Source: Jiella mangrovi
GTDB lineage: Bacteria > Pseudomonadota > Alphaproteobacteria > Rhizobiales > Rhizobiaceae
Length of the DNA stretch: 64,000 nucleotides
Direction of reading: 5' to 3'
NCBI RefSeq assembly: GCF_017815135.1
Contig: NZ_JAGJCF010000016.1
Location: forward strand, 1 to 64,000
The notes under the pieces are model-generated. The model searched no databases. It saw only the letters and a list, made by a program, of their open reading frames with translations, and was not told where the DNA came from. The translations under genes and the position numbers were made by a program. This document shows positions 43,557-54,719 of the stretch, one piece after another. Within the stretch, counting starts at the first letter, position 1. Every line of letters begins with the position of its first letter.

Positions 43557-45671
43557 TCAGCGTGCGTTCTGATGATCGGCGGGCCAGATCAGGATGTTGC
43601 CGACCGCATCGACGATGCCGACATGGCCGGGCAGGATGACGCTGGTCGAATCCATCTCGGTCACGATGGCGGGTCCCGGCACCTTGTTGCCGGGCTTCAG
43701 CTTGCCGCGATCGTAGATGAAGCCTTCCTGCCAGGCGCCGTCGGCGTAAAGCCGCGTCGGCTGGACCTTTGCCGAGGATGCATCTTCACCGGCCGTTTCG
43801 CCTTCGGCATTGACGAAGCTCATCTCTGCGCCCTGGACGACCGCTCTGAGGCCGACAAGTTCGTGCTCAGCGTCGAGAGCGAAGGTGAAGAGCTGTTCGT
43901 GCTCGGCATCGAAGCGGCGGGTGATGCCGGCAAGGCCCTCGCTTTCGAACTCGGCCTTGTCGACATTGACCGTGAGCTTCATGCCCTGGCCCTTGTAGCG
44001 GATGTCGACCTGATAGGTGACGGCCTGCTCGTCCGGGCCGACGCCCTCGGCGGTGATCTCCTCGGCGGCGGCGGTCTCGAGGTCGGCAAGGCGCGCCTTG
44101 ATCTCCTCGTCGGAGGTCTCGCGCACCAGCGTCACGAAGGTCTGGCTGGCCTCGTTGCGCAGCCGCGTCGTCGCATCGCCGTAAGCGCAGAGGACGCCCG
44201 GGCCCGGCGGCACGACGGCCGGCCAGGACTGGGTGATGCGCGCCAGCGCGTTGACATGCAGGGGGCCTGCGCCGCCAAAGCCGATCAGCGCGAAGTCGCG
44301 GGGATCATAGCCCTGCTCGACCGAGACGAGGCGGAGCGCGCCGACCATGTTCTCGTTGACGATGCGGATGATGCCTTCGGCCGCGTCCTCGACCGAAATC
44401 GACAGCGCGTCTGCGACCTTGCCGACCGCCTCTGCCGCCATGTCCCGGCTGATCGCCATGTCGCCGCCGAGCTTGGCGTCGGACGGCAGATAGCCGAGGA
44501 CGACGTTTGCGTCGGTCACGGTGGGTTCGGTGCCGCCCTTCTGATAGGCCGCCGGCCCCGGCATCGCGCCGGCCGACTGTGGCCCGACGCGCAGCGCCTT
44601 GGTGAGCTCCGGAATGTAGGCGATCGAGCCACCGCCGGCGCCGACGGTTCTGACGTCGATCGACGGCGCGCGGACGGTGACGTCGCCGACGCGGGTCTCG
44701 CGGCGGGTTCTGGCAACGGAATTCTGGATCAGCGCCACATCGGTGGACGTGCCGCCCATGTCGAAAGTGAGAAGGTTCTCGATCTTCGCCTGCTTGGCGA
44801 TCCAAAGGGCACCGGAAACGCCGCCGGCGGGGCCGGACATCAGCAGGTTGACCGGCGCATCCATCGCCGCCTGGGCCGAGGACAGGCCGCCGTCCGAACG
44901 CAGGATGCGCAGATTGACGTTCTCGCCCATCCGGCTCTTCAATTCGCCCTCGAGATTGGAGACGTAGGTCGAGACCACGGGCTTGACGTAGGAATTGACC
45001 ACCGTCGTCTCGGTGCGCTCGTATTCGTACATCTCCGGCATGACCGCGGCCGAGGTCGATACCGGAATATTCGGGGCGATCTCTCTGGCGATCTCCGCGA
45101 TTCGACGTTCATGCACGTCGTTCACATAGGCGTTGAACAGCGCCACCGTCAGCGCCTCGATGCCAGACGACAGGAGCGTCTCGAGGTCCCGGCGGATCGC
45201 CGCCTCGTCGAGCTCCACCAGCACGTTGCCCTCGGCATCGAGACGCTCGTCGGCCTCGATCGTGTATTCCAGCGGGGCGAGCGGCGCCGTCTTGTTCCAG
45301 ATGACCCAGCCGCCGAGGCCGCCGGGAACATAGGAACGGGCGATCTGCAGCGTGTCGCGGTAGCCCTTGGTCGTCACCAGCCCGACGAGCGCGCCGGAGA
45401 GCGTCAGAACCGTGTTGGTGGCGACGGTCGTGCCGTGCATCACCTCGGCAATGTCATGGGGATCGATGCCGGCGGTCCGGCAGATCTTCTCGATGCCGTT
45501 GAGAACGCCCACCGAGCTGTCCTTCGGCGTCGAGGGAACCTTCGCCGTATGGGTGCGCCCGCTGGCCCTGTCGAGGAGCAACAGATCGGTGAACGTTCCC
45601 CCGACGTCGACGCCAAGACGCCATCCCGTCCCTGCCCGCCGTTTCATCGGCGCAGCTTCATTATCCGTCAT
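43557..45671 (-). CDS. Hydantoinase / oxoprolinase family protein, ATP-binding subunit (HyuA-like)
   Basis: 704 residues. The actin-like ATPase motif is WRLGVDVGGTFTDLLLLDRA (N-terminal), then VMHGTTVATNTVL, followed by Hydantoinase_A blocks: GPAGGVSGALWIAKQAKIEN, LTFDMGGTSTDVALI and VGAGGGSIAYI. A C-terminal acetone-carboxylase-like domain follows. The start is ATG 45671, with GGGAGG six bases upstream; the open frame continues to 45824 through the promoter region but is not expected to be translated. It is divergent from the LeuC-like gene, and the perfect palindrome at 45776-45791 lies between them. Confidence 0.92.
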   Translation of the reverse strand: MTDNEAAPMKRRAGTGWRLGVDVGGTFTDLLLLDRASGRTHTAKVPSTPKDSSVGVLNGIEKICRTAGIDPHDIAEVMHGTTVATNTVLTLSGALVGLVTTKGYRDTLQIARSYVPGGLGGWVIWNKTAPLAPLEYTIEADERLDAEGNVLVELDEAAIRRDLETLLSSGIEALTVALFNAYVNDVHERRIAEIAREIAPNIPVSTSAAVMPEMYEYERTETTVVNSYVKPVVSTYVSNLEGELKSRMGENVNLRILRSDGGLSSAQAAMDAPVNLLMSGPAGGVSGALWIAKQAKIENLLTFDMGGTSTDVALIQNSVARTRRETRVGDVTVRAPSIDVRTVGAGGGSIAYIPELTKALRVGPQSAGAMPGPAAYQKGGTEPTVTDANVVLGYLPSDAKLGGDMAISRDMAAEAVGKVADALSISVEDAAEGIIRIVNENMVGALRLVSVEQGYDPRDFALIGFGGAGPLHVNALARITQSWPAVVPPGPGVLCAYGDATTRLRNEASQTFVTLVRETSDEEIKARLADLETAAAEEITAEGVGPDEQAVTYQVDIRYKGQGMKLTVNVDKAEFESEGLAGITRRFDAEHEQLFTFALDAEHELVGLRAVVQGAEMSFVNAEGETAGEDASSAKVQPTRLYADGAWQEGFIYDRGKLKPGNKVPGPAIVTEMDSTSVILPGHVGIVDAVGNILIWPADHQNAR

Positions 45672-45775
45672 GCGTGCCTCCCTGCTCCCGGCCACTTCCC
45701 GCTTGCTCGATCGGGGCCGACAGCGACGGACCGAGCTTAGCGACAGCGGCTCGACATTGCGTCGACGCGCTGTCA

Positions 45776-45791
45776 TTGAATGCGCATTCAA
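45776..45791. promoter_or_regulatory. Predicted LacI-family operator TTGAATGCGCATTCAA (perfect palindrome)
   Basis: A perfect 16-base palindrome with central CG, 105 bases before the hyuA-like start and 120 bases before the LeuC-like start. It is the best copy of the motif also seen at 28434, 36749 and 36905. Confidence 0.75.
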
Positions 45792-45895
45792 GGCAGCATA
45801 GTTTGTGATTGCAACGTCATGCAAGGGGTCTCTCCGACCGGCTCATTGAAATGGCGAAAGACAGTGGACGGCAGCGCGCAGGGAGCGGCAAGGCG

Positions 45896-47302
45896 ATGAG
45901 CGGGCAGACACTTTACGACAAGATCTGGGACAGCCACCGCGTCAGGGACTATGACGACGGCACCTCGCTCCTTTATATCGACCGGCATCTCGTCCAGGAG
46001 GTCTCGAGCCCGCAGGCCTTCGATGGCCTCGCCGAGCGCGGCGTCACGCTGCGCAGACCGGACGCGCATGTCGCGGTGGCCGATCACGCCGTTCCGACAC
46101 GGTTGCGGGCCAATCATCTGCCGAGGGGCCTTGCCGGCGACCAGATCTCGCGGCTCGTTCGAAACGCAAGGGCCTTCGGCATTCCCTACATTCCGATGAA
46201 CGACCGGCGACACGGCATCGTCCACGTCATCGGCCCGGAACTCGGCTTCACCCTGCCGGGCGTGACGCTGGTTTGCGGCGACAGCCATACCTGCACCCAC
46301 GGCGCCTTCGGCGCGCTCGCCTTCGGCATCGGCGCGAGCGAATGCGAGACGGTATTCGCCACCCAGACCCTGCGCCAGCGCAAGCAGAAGCGCATGCGCG
46401 TGACGCTGGCCGGCCAGCTCGGCACGGGCGTCTACGTGAAGGACATCATTCTCGCACTGATCGCGAAGATCGGGACCGGCGGCGGCTTCGGCCATGCAAT
46501 CGAGTTCGCCGGCGAGGCCATCGCCGATCTGTCGATGGAGGCGCGGATGACCCTCTGCAACATGTCGATCGAGGCCGGCAGCCGGGTCGGGATGGTCGCG
46601 CCCGACGAAAAGACCATCGCCTATGTCAAAGGTCGCCCCCTCGCCCCCGAAGGCGATATGTGGACGCGCGCCGTCGAGACCTGGCGAAATCTCGGCAGCG
46701 ATCCCGACGCCGTGTTCGATCGCGAGGTCGAACTCGACGTCTCGCAGATCGCGCCGCATGTCTCTTGGGGCACGACGCCGGAGGAGACGCTGCCGGTGAC
46801 GGCCGCCGTGCCGGACCCCAGGCTCGAGCCGGAGCCCGACCGGCGCGCGAGGATGGAGCGCAGCCTCGCCTATATGGGGCTCGCCCCCGGAACCGCGCTC
46901 AGCGACGTGTCCATCGACAGGGTCTTCATCGGCTCCTGCACCAACGGCCGCATCGAGGATCTTCGAAACGCCGCGGCAATCGTCAGGGGCCGGCGCATCG
47001 CCGACCACGTGGTGGGCATCGTCGTGCCAGGTTCGGCGGCGGTGCGCAGCGAGGCCGAGGCCGAAGGGCTCGACGCCGTCTTCCGGGCGGCGGGCTTCGA
47101 GTGGCGCGATTCGGGCTGTTCGATGTGCGTTGCGATGAACGACGACCGCCTGCGCCCGGGCGAGCGCTGTGCCTCGACCTCGAACCGCAACTTCGAAGGC
47201 CGGCAGGGCCAAGGGGGGCGGACCCATCTGATGAGCCCGGCAATGGCGGCGGCGGCCGCCGTAGCGGGCCGTCTCACCGATGTGCGCAATCTCGACGCCT
47301 GA
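45896..47302 (+). CDS. 3-isopropylmalate dehydratase large subunit-like hydro-lyase (LeuC/DmdA family)
   Basis: 468 residues, the usual LeuC length. Opening [16 protein letters not shown]; substrate and cluster blocks [40 protein letters not shown] and [11 protein letters not shown] supply the three cysteines of the 4Fe-4S cluster (C in SHTCTH, SCTN and SGCSMC). ATG 45896 has AAGG upstream and gives the family start; ATG 45851 lacks a site. With the following small subunit it hydrates or dehydrates a 2- or 3-hydroxy di- or tricarboxylate. The catabolic neighbours (HyuAB, PrpD, TRAP) argue against leucine synthesis; relatives include dimethylmaleate hydratase. Substrate not determined. Confidence 0.88.
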   Translation: MSGQTLYDKIWDSHRVRDYDDGTSLLYIDRHLVQEVSSPQAFDGLAERGVTLRRPDAHVAVADHAVPTRLRANHLPRGLAGDQISRLVRNARAFGIPYIPMNDRRHGIVHVIGPELGFTLPGVTLVCGDSHTCTHGAFGALAFGIGASECETVFATQTLRQRKQKRMRVTLAGQLGTGVYVKDIILALIAKIGTGGGFGHAIEFAGEAIADLSMEARMTLCNMSIEAGSRVGMVAPDEKTIAYVKGRPLAPEGDMWTRAVETWRNLGSDPDAVFDREVELDVSQIAPHVSWGTTPEETLPVTAAVPDPRLEPEPDRRARMERSLAYMGLAPGTALSDVSIDRVFIGSCTNGRIEDLRNAAAIVRGRRIADHVVGIVVPGSAAVRSEAEAEGLDAVFRAAGFEWRDSGCSMCVAMNDDRLRPGERCASTSNRNFEGRQGQGGRTHLMSPAMAAAAAVAGRLTDVRNLDA

Positions 47303-47312
47303 AAGAACAATC

Positions 47313-47960
47313 ATGCAGAAATTCACGAAACTCTCGGGCGTCGCCGCGCCGCTCCCGGAGACGAATGTCGACACCGACGTGATCTTCCCCGCCCGCTTCC
47401 TCTTGCTTCCCAACAAGACGGGGCTCGGCGCTCAGCTCTTTCACGAACGCCGGATGAGAAAGGACGAAGACGAGACGCCGCCCTTCGTCCTCGACACGCC
47501 GCCTTACGACAGGTCCGAAATCCTCGTGGCGGGCCGGGCGTTCGGGACCGGATCGAGCCGCGAACAGGCGGTGTGGGCGCTTGCCGATTTCGGCATACGC
47601 TGCGTCATCGCGCCGAGCTTCGGCGAGATCTTCTTCGCCAATTGCTTCAAAAACGGCATCCTGCCGATCGTTTTGTCCGAAAAGGAGCACGCCGCAGTCC
47701 TCGCCGAAGCGATCGCTGCCCGGCCGATCGTCGTCGATCTGGAAAGCCTTGCCATCACCCTTGAAAACGGTCGTTCCATCGGCTTCGAGGTCGAGGCGCA
47801 TCGCCGACGCTCGCTGCTTCTCGGCCTCGACGAGATCGGCTCGATCCTGATCGACGACGCCGGCGCGATCACCGCCTTCGAAACGCGCCAGCGCGAGACC
47901 CATCCCTGGCTCTTTCTCAACCAGGCCCGGCTCGGGCGTTTCGGCGACGAGGTCGAGTGA
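47313..47960 (+). CDS. 3-isopropylmalate dehydratase small subunit-like (LeuD/DmdB family)
   Basis: 215 residues: FTKLSGVAAPLPETNVDTDV, IFPARFL, LVAGRAFGTGSSREQAVWAL (the mobile substrate loop and GSSRE motif), FGIRCVIAPSFGEIFFANCF and KNGILPIVL. This is the swivelling small subunit of the aconitase superfamily. ATG 47313 (MQKFTKL) is chosen, with GAAAGAA upstream; it is ten bases after the large-subunit stop. It ends 20 bases from the convergent NtrC-type gene. Confidence 0.9.
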   Translation: MQKFTKLSGVAAPLPETNVDTDVIFPARFLLLPNKTGLGAQLFHERRMRKDEDETPPFVLDTPPYDRSEILVAGRAFGTGSSREQAVWALADFGIRCVIAPSFGEIFFANCFKNGILPIVLSEKEHAAVLAEAIAARPIVVDLESLAITLENGRSIGFEVEAHRRRSLLLGLDEIGSILIDDAGAITAFETRQRETHPWLFLNQARLGRFGDEVE

Positions 47961-47980
47961 ATGTCTGCGAGCGCAGACGG

Positions 47981-49489
<1,509 letters not shown>

Positions 49490-49738
49490 TGACGCCTCCG
49501 GTCTCGTCTTGCTGCGAGAGTGACCCACTTTGGCACGGGTCGCCTGAAATCCGACTGAACGAGCGCGGACAATGAATTCTCTGTAAATTCAGTCGAATTT
49601 GAACAAATCGCAGCCTGTCACGATATGCTGGGGCACGCAGCCGGCCCGGGCACGAGACTTGGCCAAGCCCGGAAGAACCGGTATTCGGGACGAGAATTTC
49701 GCGGACATTCGAGACCGCCGCAGAACAGCGAAAGAGAT
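49490..49738. other. Divergent intergenic region between NtrC-type gene and oligopeptidase gene
   Basis: An AT-richer block (ATGAATTCTCTGTAAATTCA and TCGAATTTGAAC, about 49570-49605) probably holds the promoters. No operator or sigma-54 GG-N10-GC box was recognised with confidence. Confidence 0.35.
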
Positions 49739-51574
49739 ATGAGGACGATGAAGACCACGATCATGCCGGTCCGTTCCGCGGTCGAGGCCGCAGCATCCAA
49801 CGATACCGCGCTGCCGGAATGGAACCTTGCCGACCTCTATCCCGCGATGGATAGCCCCGAGCTTGCAGCCGATCTGGCAAAGGCGCGGGAGACGGCGACG
49901 GCGTTCCAGGATCGCTGGCGCGGGAAGCTTGCCGAGGCGGCAGCATCGCAGGAGGGCAATCTCGTCGAGGCGATCCGGGAATACGAGCGCCTCGAGGAAT
50001 TGCTCGGCCGGATCATTTCCTATGCCGGCCTCGTCTATTCCGGCGACACGTCGGACCCCGCGCGCGCCAAGTTCTATGGCGACACCCAGTCGAACGTCAC
50101 CGACATCGCCACGAAGCTTCTGTTCTTCGCGCTCGAACTGAACCGGATCGAGGATGGCGTCATGGACGCCGCGATGGAGCGCGACCCGGCCCTCGCCCAC
50201 TACCAGCCCTGGATCGTCGATCTGCGGAAGGACAAGCCCTACCAGCTCGAGGACCGGGTCGAGGAATTGTTCCACGACAAGGCCGTCAGCGGCGCCGGCG
50301 CCTGGAACCGCCTGTTCGACGAGACGCTGACCTCGCTGCGGTTTTCCGTCGACGGCGAGGACATGGCGATCGAGGCTGCCCTCAATATGCTGCAGGATCC
50401 CGAGCCCGAGAAGCGCCGCAAGGCCGCCAACGCGCTCGCCAACGTGTTCTCGGAAAATCTCCGCGTCTTCACGCTGATCACCAACACGCTGGCCAAGGAT
50501 AAGGAAATCTCCGACCGCTGGCGCGGCTTTACCGACGTCGCCGACAGCCGCCATCTCGCCAACCGGGTGGAGCGCGAGGTCGTCGACGCTCTGACCGCCG
50601 CCGTCGACGAGGCCTATCCGCGCATCTCCCACCGCTACTATGCGATGAAGGCGAAGTGGCTGGGCGTCGACCAGCTCGAATACTGGGACCGCAACGCGCC
50701 GCTGCCCGACGCCAGGCGCCGGGACATTCCGTGGAGCGAGGCCCGCTCGACGGTGCTGTCGGCCTATTCCGGCTTTTCGCCGGAAATGGCCGACATCGCC
50801 GAGCGCTTCTTCGACAATTCATGGATCGACGCGGCGGTTCGCCCCGGCAAGGCGCCGGGCGCCTTTGCCCATCCGACGGTGCCGAGCGTCCACCCCTATG
50901 TGCTGCTCAACTACATGGGCAAGCCGCGTGACGTCATGACGCTCGCCCACGAGCTCGGCCACGGCGTCCATCAGGTGCTGGCCGGACGTCAGGGCGCACT
51001 GATGGCGCCGACGCCGCTGACGCTCGCCGAGACCGCCTCGGTCTTCGGCGAGATGCTGACCTTCCGCTCGCTCTTGGATCAGGCCAAGACCGACGCCGAG
51101 CGCAAGACCATGCTCGCCTCCAAGGTCGAGGACATGATCAACACGGTGGTGCGCCAGATCGCCTTCTACCAGTTCGAGCGCCGGCTCCACACCGAGCGGC
51201 GGCAGGGCGAACTGACCGCCGAGCGGATCGGCGAGATCTGGCTGGAAGTCCAGGGCCGGAGCCTCGGGCCCGCCATCCGGCTCGGCGACGGCTACGAGAC
51301 CTACTGGACCTACGTCCCGCACTTCATCCACACGCCGTTCTACGTCTATGCCTATGCCTTCGGCGACTGCCTCGTGAACTCGCTCTATGCGGTCTACCGC
51401 AATTCCGAGACGGGTTTTCAGGAGAAGTATTTCGAGATGCTGAAGGCCGGCGGAACCAAGCACCATTCAGAGCTTCTGGCGCCTTTCGGCCTCGACGCCT
51501 CGGACCCCGCCTTCTGGTCGAAGGGGCTCGGCATGATCTCCGGCTTCATCGACGAACTGGAAGCCATGGGCTGA
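49739..51574 (+). CDS. M3 family oligoendopeptidase (PepF-like)
   Basis: About 611 residues, zinc metallopeptidase. The catalytic motif HELGHGVH is near residue 404, followed about 25 residues on by the glutamate ligand in LAETASVFGEMLT. N-terminal helical domain: PEWNLADLYPAM, AISYAGLVYSGDTS-type segment and the helical lid. There is no signal peptide, so it cleaves short peptides in the cytoplasm. ATG 49739 has AAAGAGAT directly upstream; ATG 49748 after GAGG is an equally good start. It lies just before a peptide-type ABC operon, a sensible pairing of uptake and hydrolysis. A strong terminator separates them. Confidence 0.92.
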   Translation: MRTMKTTIMPVRSAVEAAASNDTALPEWNLADLYPAMDSPELAADLAKARETATAFQDRWRGKLAEAAASQEGNLVEAIREYERLEELLGRIISYAGLVYSGDTSDPARAKFYGDTQSNVTDIATKLLFFALELNRIEDGVMDAAMERDPALAHYQPWIVDLRKDKPYQLEDRVEELFHDKAVSGAGAWNRLFDETLTSLRFSVDGEDMAIEAALNMLQDPEPEKRRKAANALANVFSENLRVFTLITNTLAKDKEISDRWRGFTDVADSRHLANRVEREVVDALTAAVDEAYPRISHRYYAMKAKWLGVDQLEYWDRNAPLPDARRRDIPWSEARSTVLSAYSGFSPEMADIAERFFDNSWIDAAVRPGKAPGAFAHPTVPSVHPYVLLNYMGKPRDVMTLAHELGHGVHQVLAGRQGALMAPTPLTLAETASVFGEMLTFRSLLDQAKTDAERKTMLASKVEDMINTVVRQIAFYQFERRLHTERRQGELTAERIGEIWLEVQGRSLGPAIRLGDGYETYWTYVPHFIHTPFYVYAYAFGDCLVNSLYAVYRNSETGFQEKYFEMLKAGGTKHHSELLAPFGLDASDPAFWSKGLGMISGFIDELEAMG

Positions 51575-51605
51575 GGCAGGCCCCGATCCCGTCACATCCA
51601 ACGGC

Positions 51606-51637
51606 AAAGGCCGCCCCGAGTGGGGCGGCCTTTTTCC
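51606..51637 (+). terminator. Rho-independent terminator after the oligopeptidase gene
   Basis: Stem AAAGGCCGCCCC / GGGGCGGCCTTT with loop GAGT, followed by a T-run, 32 bases after the stop codon. A textbook intrinsic terminator. Confidence 0.9.
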
Positions 51638-51733
51638 ATTCGGCCAGCGCGCCCTGCCGCGAAATGGGAACAATTGCTTGCCATCCGTCACCATCCCCTA
51701 GTTTTGAAACGACCGCCCCGGAAAGGAGACCCG

Positions 51734-53290
51734 ATGCGAAAACTCGTTGCCGCCGCGTTCGCCTTGTGCGCCATGGTCCTGACGCTTCCAGCCTTCGCCC
51801 AGACGCCGCCGAACGTCCTCATCGTCGGCCAGATCGCCGAGCCGAAATCGCTCGACCCGCAGGCCGTGACCGCGACCAACGATTTTCGCATTCTGATGAA
51901 CGTCTATGACGGGCTGGTGCGGTTCAAAAAGGGCACGCTCGAGGTCGAGCCGGCGCTGGCCAAGAGCTGGGACATCACCGACGACGGCACGACCTACACC
52001 TTTCATCTGCGAGACGGCGTGACGTTTCAGGACGGAACGCCCTTCGACGCCGAGGCTGTGAAGTTCACCTTCGATCGCATGCTGAAGGACGACCATCCGT
52101 TCCACGACACCGGCCCCTTTCCCCTCGCCTTCTTCTTCTCGCAGGTCGACACGGTGACCGCCAAGGATCCCCAGACCGTCGTCTTCAAGCTGAAGGAGCC
52201 CTTCGCTCCCTTCCTGTCGAACCTCGCCTATCCGACCGGGCTGATCGTCTCGCCGGCGGCGGTGAAGAAATACGGCAAGGAATTCGGCCGCCACCCCGTC
52301 GGCACGGGGGCGTTCAAGTTCGAGGGCTGGGACCCCAACTCCAAGGTCGTCGTCTCGCGCAACGAGAACTACTGGGATGGCGCACCGCAGCTCGAAGCCG
52401 TCGTCTTCCGCCCGATCACCGATGCCAACACACGGGTTGCCGAGATGCTGTCTGGCGGGATCGACCTGATGGTCGAGGTGCCGCCGGATGGTCTTAGCCA
52501 GTTCAAGCAGGACGACAACTTCAAGGTCTACGAGGAAGCCGGCCCGCATCTGTGGTTCTTGATCCTCAACACTGAGGAGGGTCCATTTTCCGACAAGCGT
52601 GTCCGGCAGGCCGTCAACTATGCCATCGACAAGAAGGCCTTGACCGAGGACGTTCTTCAGGGCACGGCGACGATCGCCGCGGGGCCGATCCCCAAGGCGT
52701 TTTCCTGGGCGAATGACGGCTCTGTGAAGCCCTATCCCAACGACCCGGAAAAGGCCCGCGAGCTGATCAAACAGGCCGGCGTCGAGGGCAAGACGCTGAC
52801 CTTCTACGTGCCGGAGGGCGGCTCCGGCATGCTCGACCCGGTGGCCATGGCAACGGCGATCCAGGCGGATCTGAAGAAGGTCGGTCTCAACGTCAACATC
52901 CAGACCTACGAGTGGAACACCTATCTCGCCAACGTCAATCCGGGCCTCAAGGGCAAGGCCGACATGGCCGAGATGGCCTGGATGACGAACGATCCGGACA
53001 CGCTTCCCTTCCTGGCGCTGAGGACCGACGCGATGCCCGACAAGGGCGGCTTCAACTCCGGCTACTACTCCAACCCGGAGGTCGACAAGCTGCTCGACGA
53101 GGCGCGGCGGACCACGGACCAGAAAGAGCGCGGCAAGCTCTACGAAAAGGTCCAGAAGATCGTCCATGACGATGCCCCCTGGGCCTTCATCGCCAACTGG
53201 AAGCAGAACGCGGTTTCGACCGCGCAAGTGAAGGGCTTCGAACTGGAGCCGTCCTTCCTGCTCGTCTTGAAGGGCGTGACAAAGGGGTGA
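51734..53290 (+). CDS. Peptide-type ABC transporter substrate-binding protein (SBP_bac_5)
   Basis: 518 residues with Sec signal peptide MRKLVAAAFALCAMVLTLPA ending FAQ. Family blocks: QIAEPKSLDPQAVTATNDFR, LAKSWDITDDGTTYTFHLRD, NENYWDGAPQLEAVVFRPIT, VRQAVNYAIDKKALTEDVLQ. GGAAAGGAGACCCG precedes ATG 51734. It resembles GsiB/DppA-type binding proteins for dipeptides, glutathione or nickel. Its permease gene starts 484 bases downstream, across a repeat-filled gap, so transcript continuity is uncertain. Confidence 0.9.
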   Translation: MRKLVAAAFALCAMVLTLPAFAQTPPNVLIVGQIAEPKSLDPQAVTATNDFRILMNVYDGLVRFKKGTLEVEPALAKSWDITDDGTTYTFHLRDGVTFQDGTPFDAEAVKFTFDRMLKDDHPFHDTGPFPLAFFFSQVDTVTAKDPQTVVFKLKEPFAPFLSNLAYPTGLIVSPAAVKKYGKEFGRHPVGTGAFKFEGWDPNSKVVVSRNENYWDGAPQLEAVVFRPITDANTRVAEMLSGGIDLMVEVPPDGLSQFKQDDNFKVYEEAGPHLWFLILNTEEGPFSDKRVRQAVNYAIDKKALTEDVLQGTATIAAGPIPKAFSWANDGSVKPYPNDPEKARELIKQAGVEGKTLTFYVPEGGSGMLDPVAMATAIQADLKKVGLNVNIQTYEWNTYLANVNPGLKGKADMAEMAWMTNDPDTLPFLALRTDAMPDKGGFNSGYYSNPEVDKLLDEARRTTDQKERGKLYEKVQKIVHDDAPWAFIANWKQNAVSTAQVKGFELEPSFLLVLKGVTKG

Positions 53291-53774
53291 GCCGGGACAT
53301 GCCCGCCTGCTCGGCTCCGATGCGTTTGCGCAGTACCCCCCTCTGGGCTGCCGCCCATCTCCCCCAAAAGGGGGGAGATCAGCCGCTTCGACATCCTGCC
53401 CGGCTCTCAGGCGTTGAGAGTACGGACCGTCGTTTGATCATGACCCGATGCGCCGAAACAGGGGCGATCTCCCCCCTCGTGGGGGAGATGTCCGGCAGGA
53501 CAGAGGGGGGCGTGCAGCCGCCACTCGACAACGCAGTTGCCGCACGCGCCCACGCGTCTGCCCCACGCGCCCGCGCGTTTGCCCCACACGGCGTCATCCT
53601 CGGCCTTGTCCCGAGGATCTCCCGCCCCATCCGTAACAGAAGCGGCGCCGGCGTGCTGCCATTCGCCGACGCTTCTTTCGCGACACCGGCGGTAGATCCT
53701 CGGGACAAGCCCGAGGATGACGGCGGGGCCGTGGCGATCACGACCGGCCGCAGGTCGGCGCAACGGCTCCGCCC
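53291..53774. repeat. Repeat-filled gap inside the second ABC operon
   Basis: No gene supported. Contains an inverted pair of family A elements (53336-53380 minus orientation and 53466-53510 plus orientation, 85-base spacer). It also has a near-perfect 28-bp inverted repeat 53592-53619 / 53695-53722 (outer end CGTCATCCTCGG, one mismatch). Such hairpins inside an operon can lower expression of the permease and ATPase genes relative to the binding protein. Confidence 0.85.
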
Positions 53775-54719
53775 ATGACAGCCACCATCGCCAGGCGCCT
53801 CCTCGCCGCCATCCCCGTCCTCTTCGGTCTCTCCGTCATCGTCTTTCTGATGATCGCCCTTATCCCCGGCGATCCCGCGACCGCCATTCTCGGCTCCTAC
53901 GCAACGCCCGAGAATGTCGCCAGGCTGAACGCCTCGCTCGGCCTCGATAAAAGCCTGCCGCAGCAATATCTCGCCTGGATCTCCGGCGTCCTCACCGGCG
54001 ATTTCGGCCGCTCCTATGCTCTCAACCGACCAGTCATCGACATCGTCATGGAGCGCTTCTCGGCGACACTGCTTCTTGCCGGCGCCTCGCTGCTGCTCGC
54101 CACCGTCTTCGGCCTCCTCGCCGGCATCGTCTCGGCGGTGCGTCAGTTCGGCTTTGCCGACAAGGCGATCACGCTCGCCGTCCTGATCGGCATCTCGGTG
54201 CCGTCCTTCTGGCTGGGGCTGCTGCTGATTCTCTTCTTCGCGGTGAGGATCAAGCTGTTTCCGGCGAGCGGCATGGTGGCGATCTATGGCGGCGGCGGGC
54301 CGCTCGACATTCTGCATCACCTCGTCCTGCCGGCGATCACGCTCGCCCTCGTCGCCACCGGCGTCATCGCACGGCTCACCCGCACGGCGATGCTGGAGGT
54401 GCTGCGTCAGGACTATATCCGCACCGCCCGGGCCAAGGGCCTTTCCGAGCGCCGGGTGATCTTTCGCCATGCCTTCATGGCCGCGCTGGTCTCGGTGATC
54501 CCGGTGATCGGCATTCAGGCCGGCTTCGTGCTGGGCGGTGCGGTCTATGTGGAGACGGTGTTCCAGTGGCCGGGCATCGGCGCGATGCTGGTCAACGCCA
54601 TCTCACAGCGCGACATCCTGCTCGTCCAGGGCGGCGTCCTCGTCGTCGCGGCGTCCTACGTCCTGTTCAATCTTCTGGCCGACGTCTGCCAGACCCTGCT
54701 CGATCCGAGGCTGAAATGA
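53775..54719 (+). CDS. ABC transporter permease, DppB/GsiC type
   Basis: 314 residues: ARRLLAAIPVLFGLSVIVFL and IALIPGDPATAILG at the N-terminus, EAA loop DYIRTARAKGLSERRVIFRH, and VETVFQWPGIGAMLVNAISQ near the end, all standard for the DppB/GsiC permease. Six membrane helices. ATG 53775 is the first start; its stop overlaps the next gene's start (ATGA 54716-54719). Confidence 0.92.
   Translation: MTATIARRLLAAIPVLFGLSVIVFLMIALIPGDPATAILGSYATPENVARLNASLGLDKSLPQQYLAWISGVLTGDFGRSYALNRPVIDIVMERFSATLLLAGASLLLATVFGLLAGIVSAVRQFGFADKAITLAVLIGISVPSFWLGLLLILFFAVRIKLFPASGMVAIYGGGGPLDILHHLVLPAITLALVATGVIARLTRTAMLEVLRQDYIRTARAKGLSERRVIFRHAFMAALVSVIPVIGIQAGFVLGGAVYVETVFQWPGIGAMLVNAISQRDILLVQGGVLVVAASYVLFNLLADVCQTLLDPRLK

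Noticed and set aside
43572-45740. 722-residue plus-strand frame opposite the HyuA-like gene
   Set aside because: Shadow of a conserved ATPase-fold gene; no motif of its own.
45896-47960. Annotation of the LeuC/LeuD-like genes as leucine biosynthesis
   Set aside because: The genes lie in a LacI-regulated catabolic block with HyuAB, PrpD and TRAP transporters; sequence family alone does not prove isopropylmalate as substrate.
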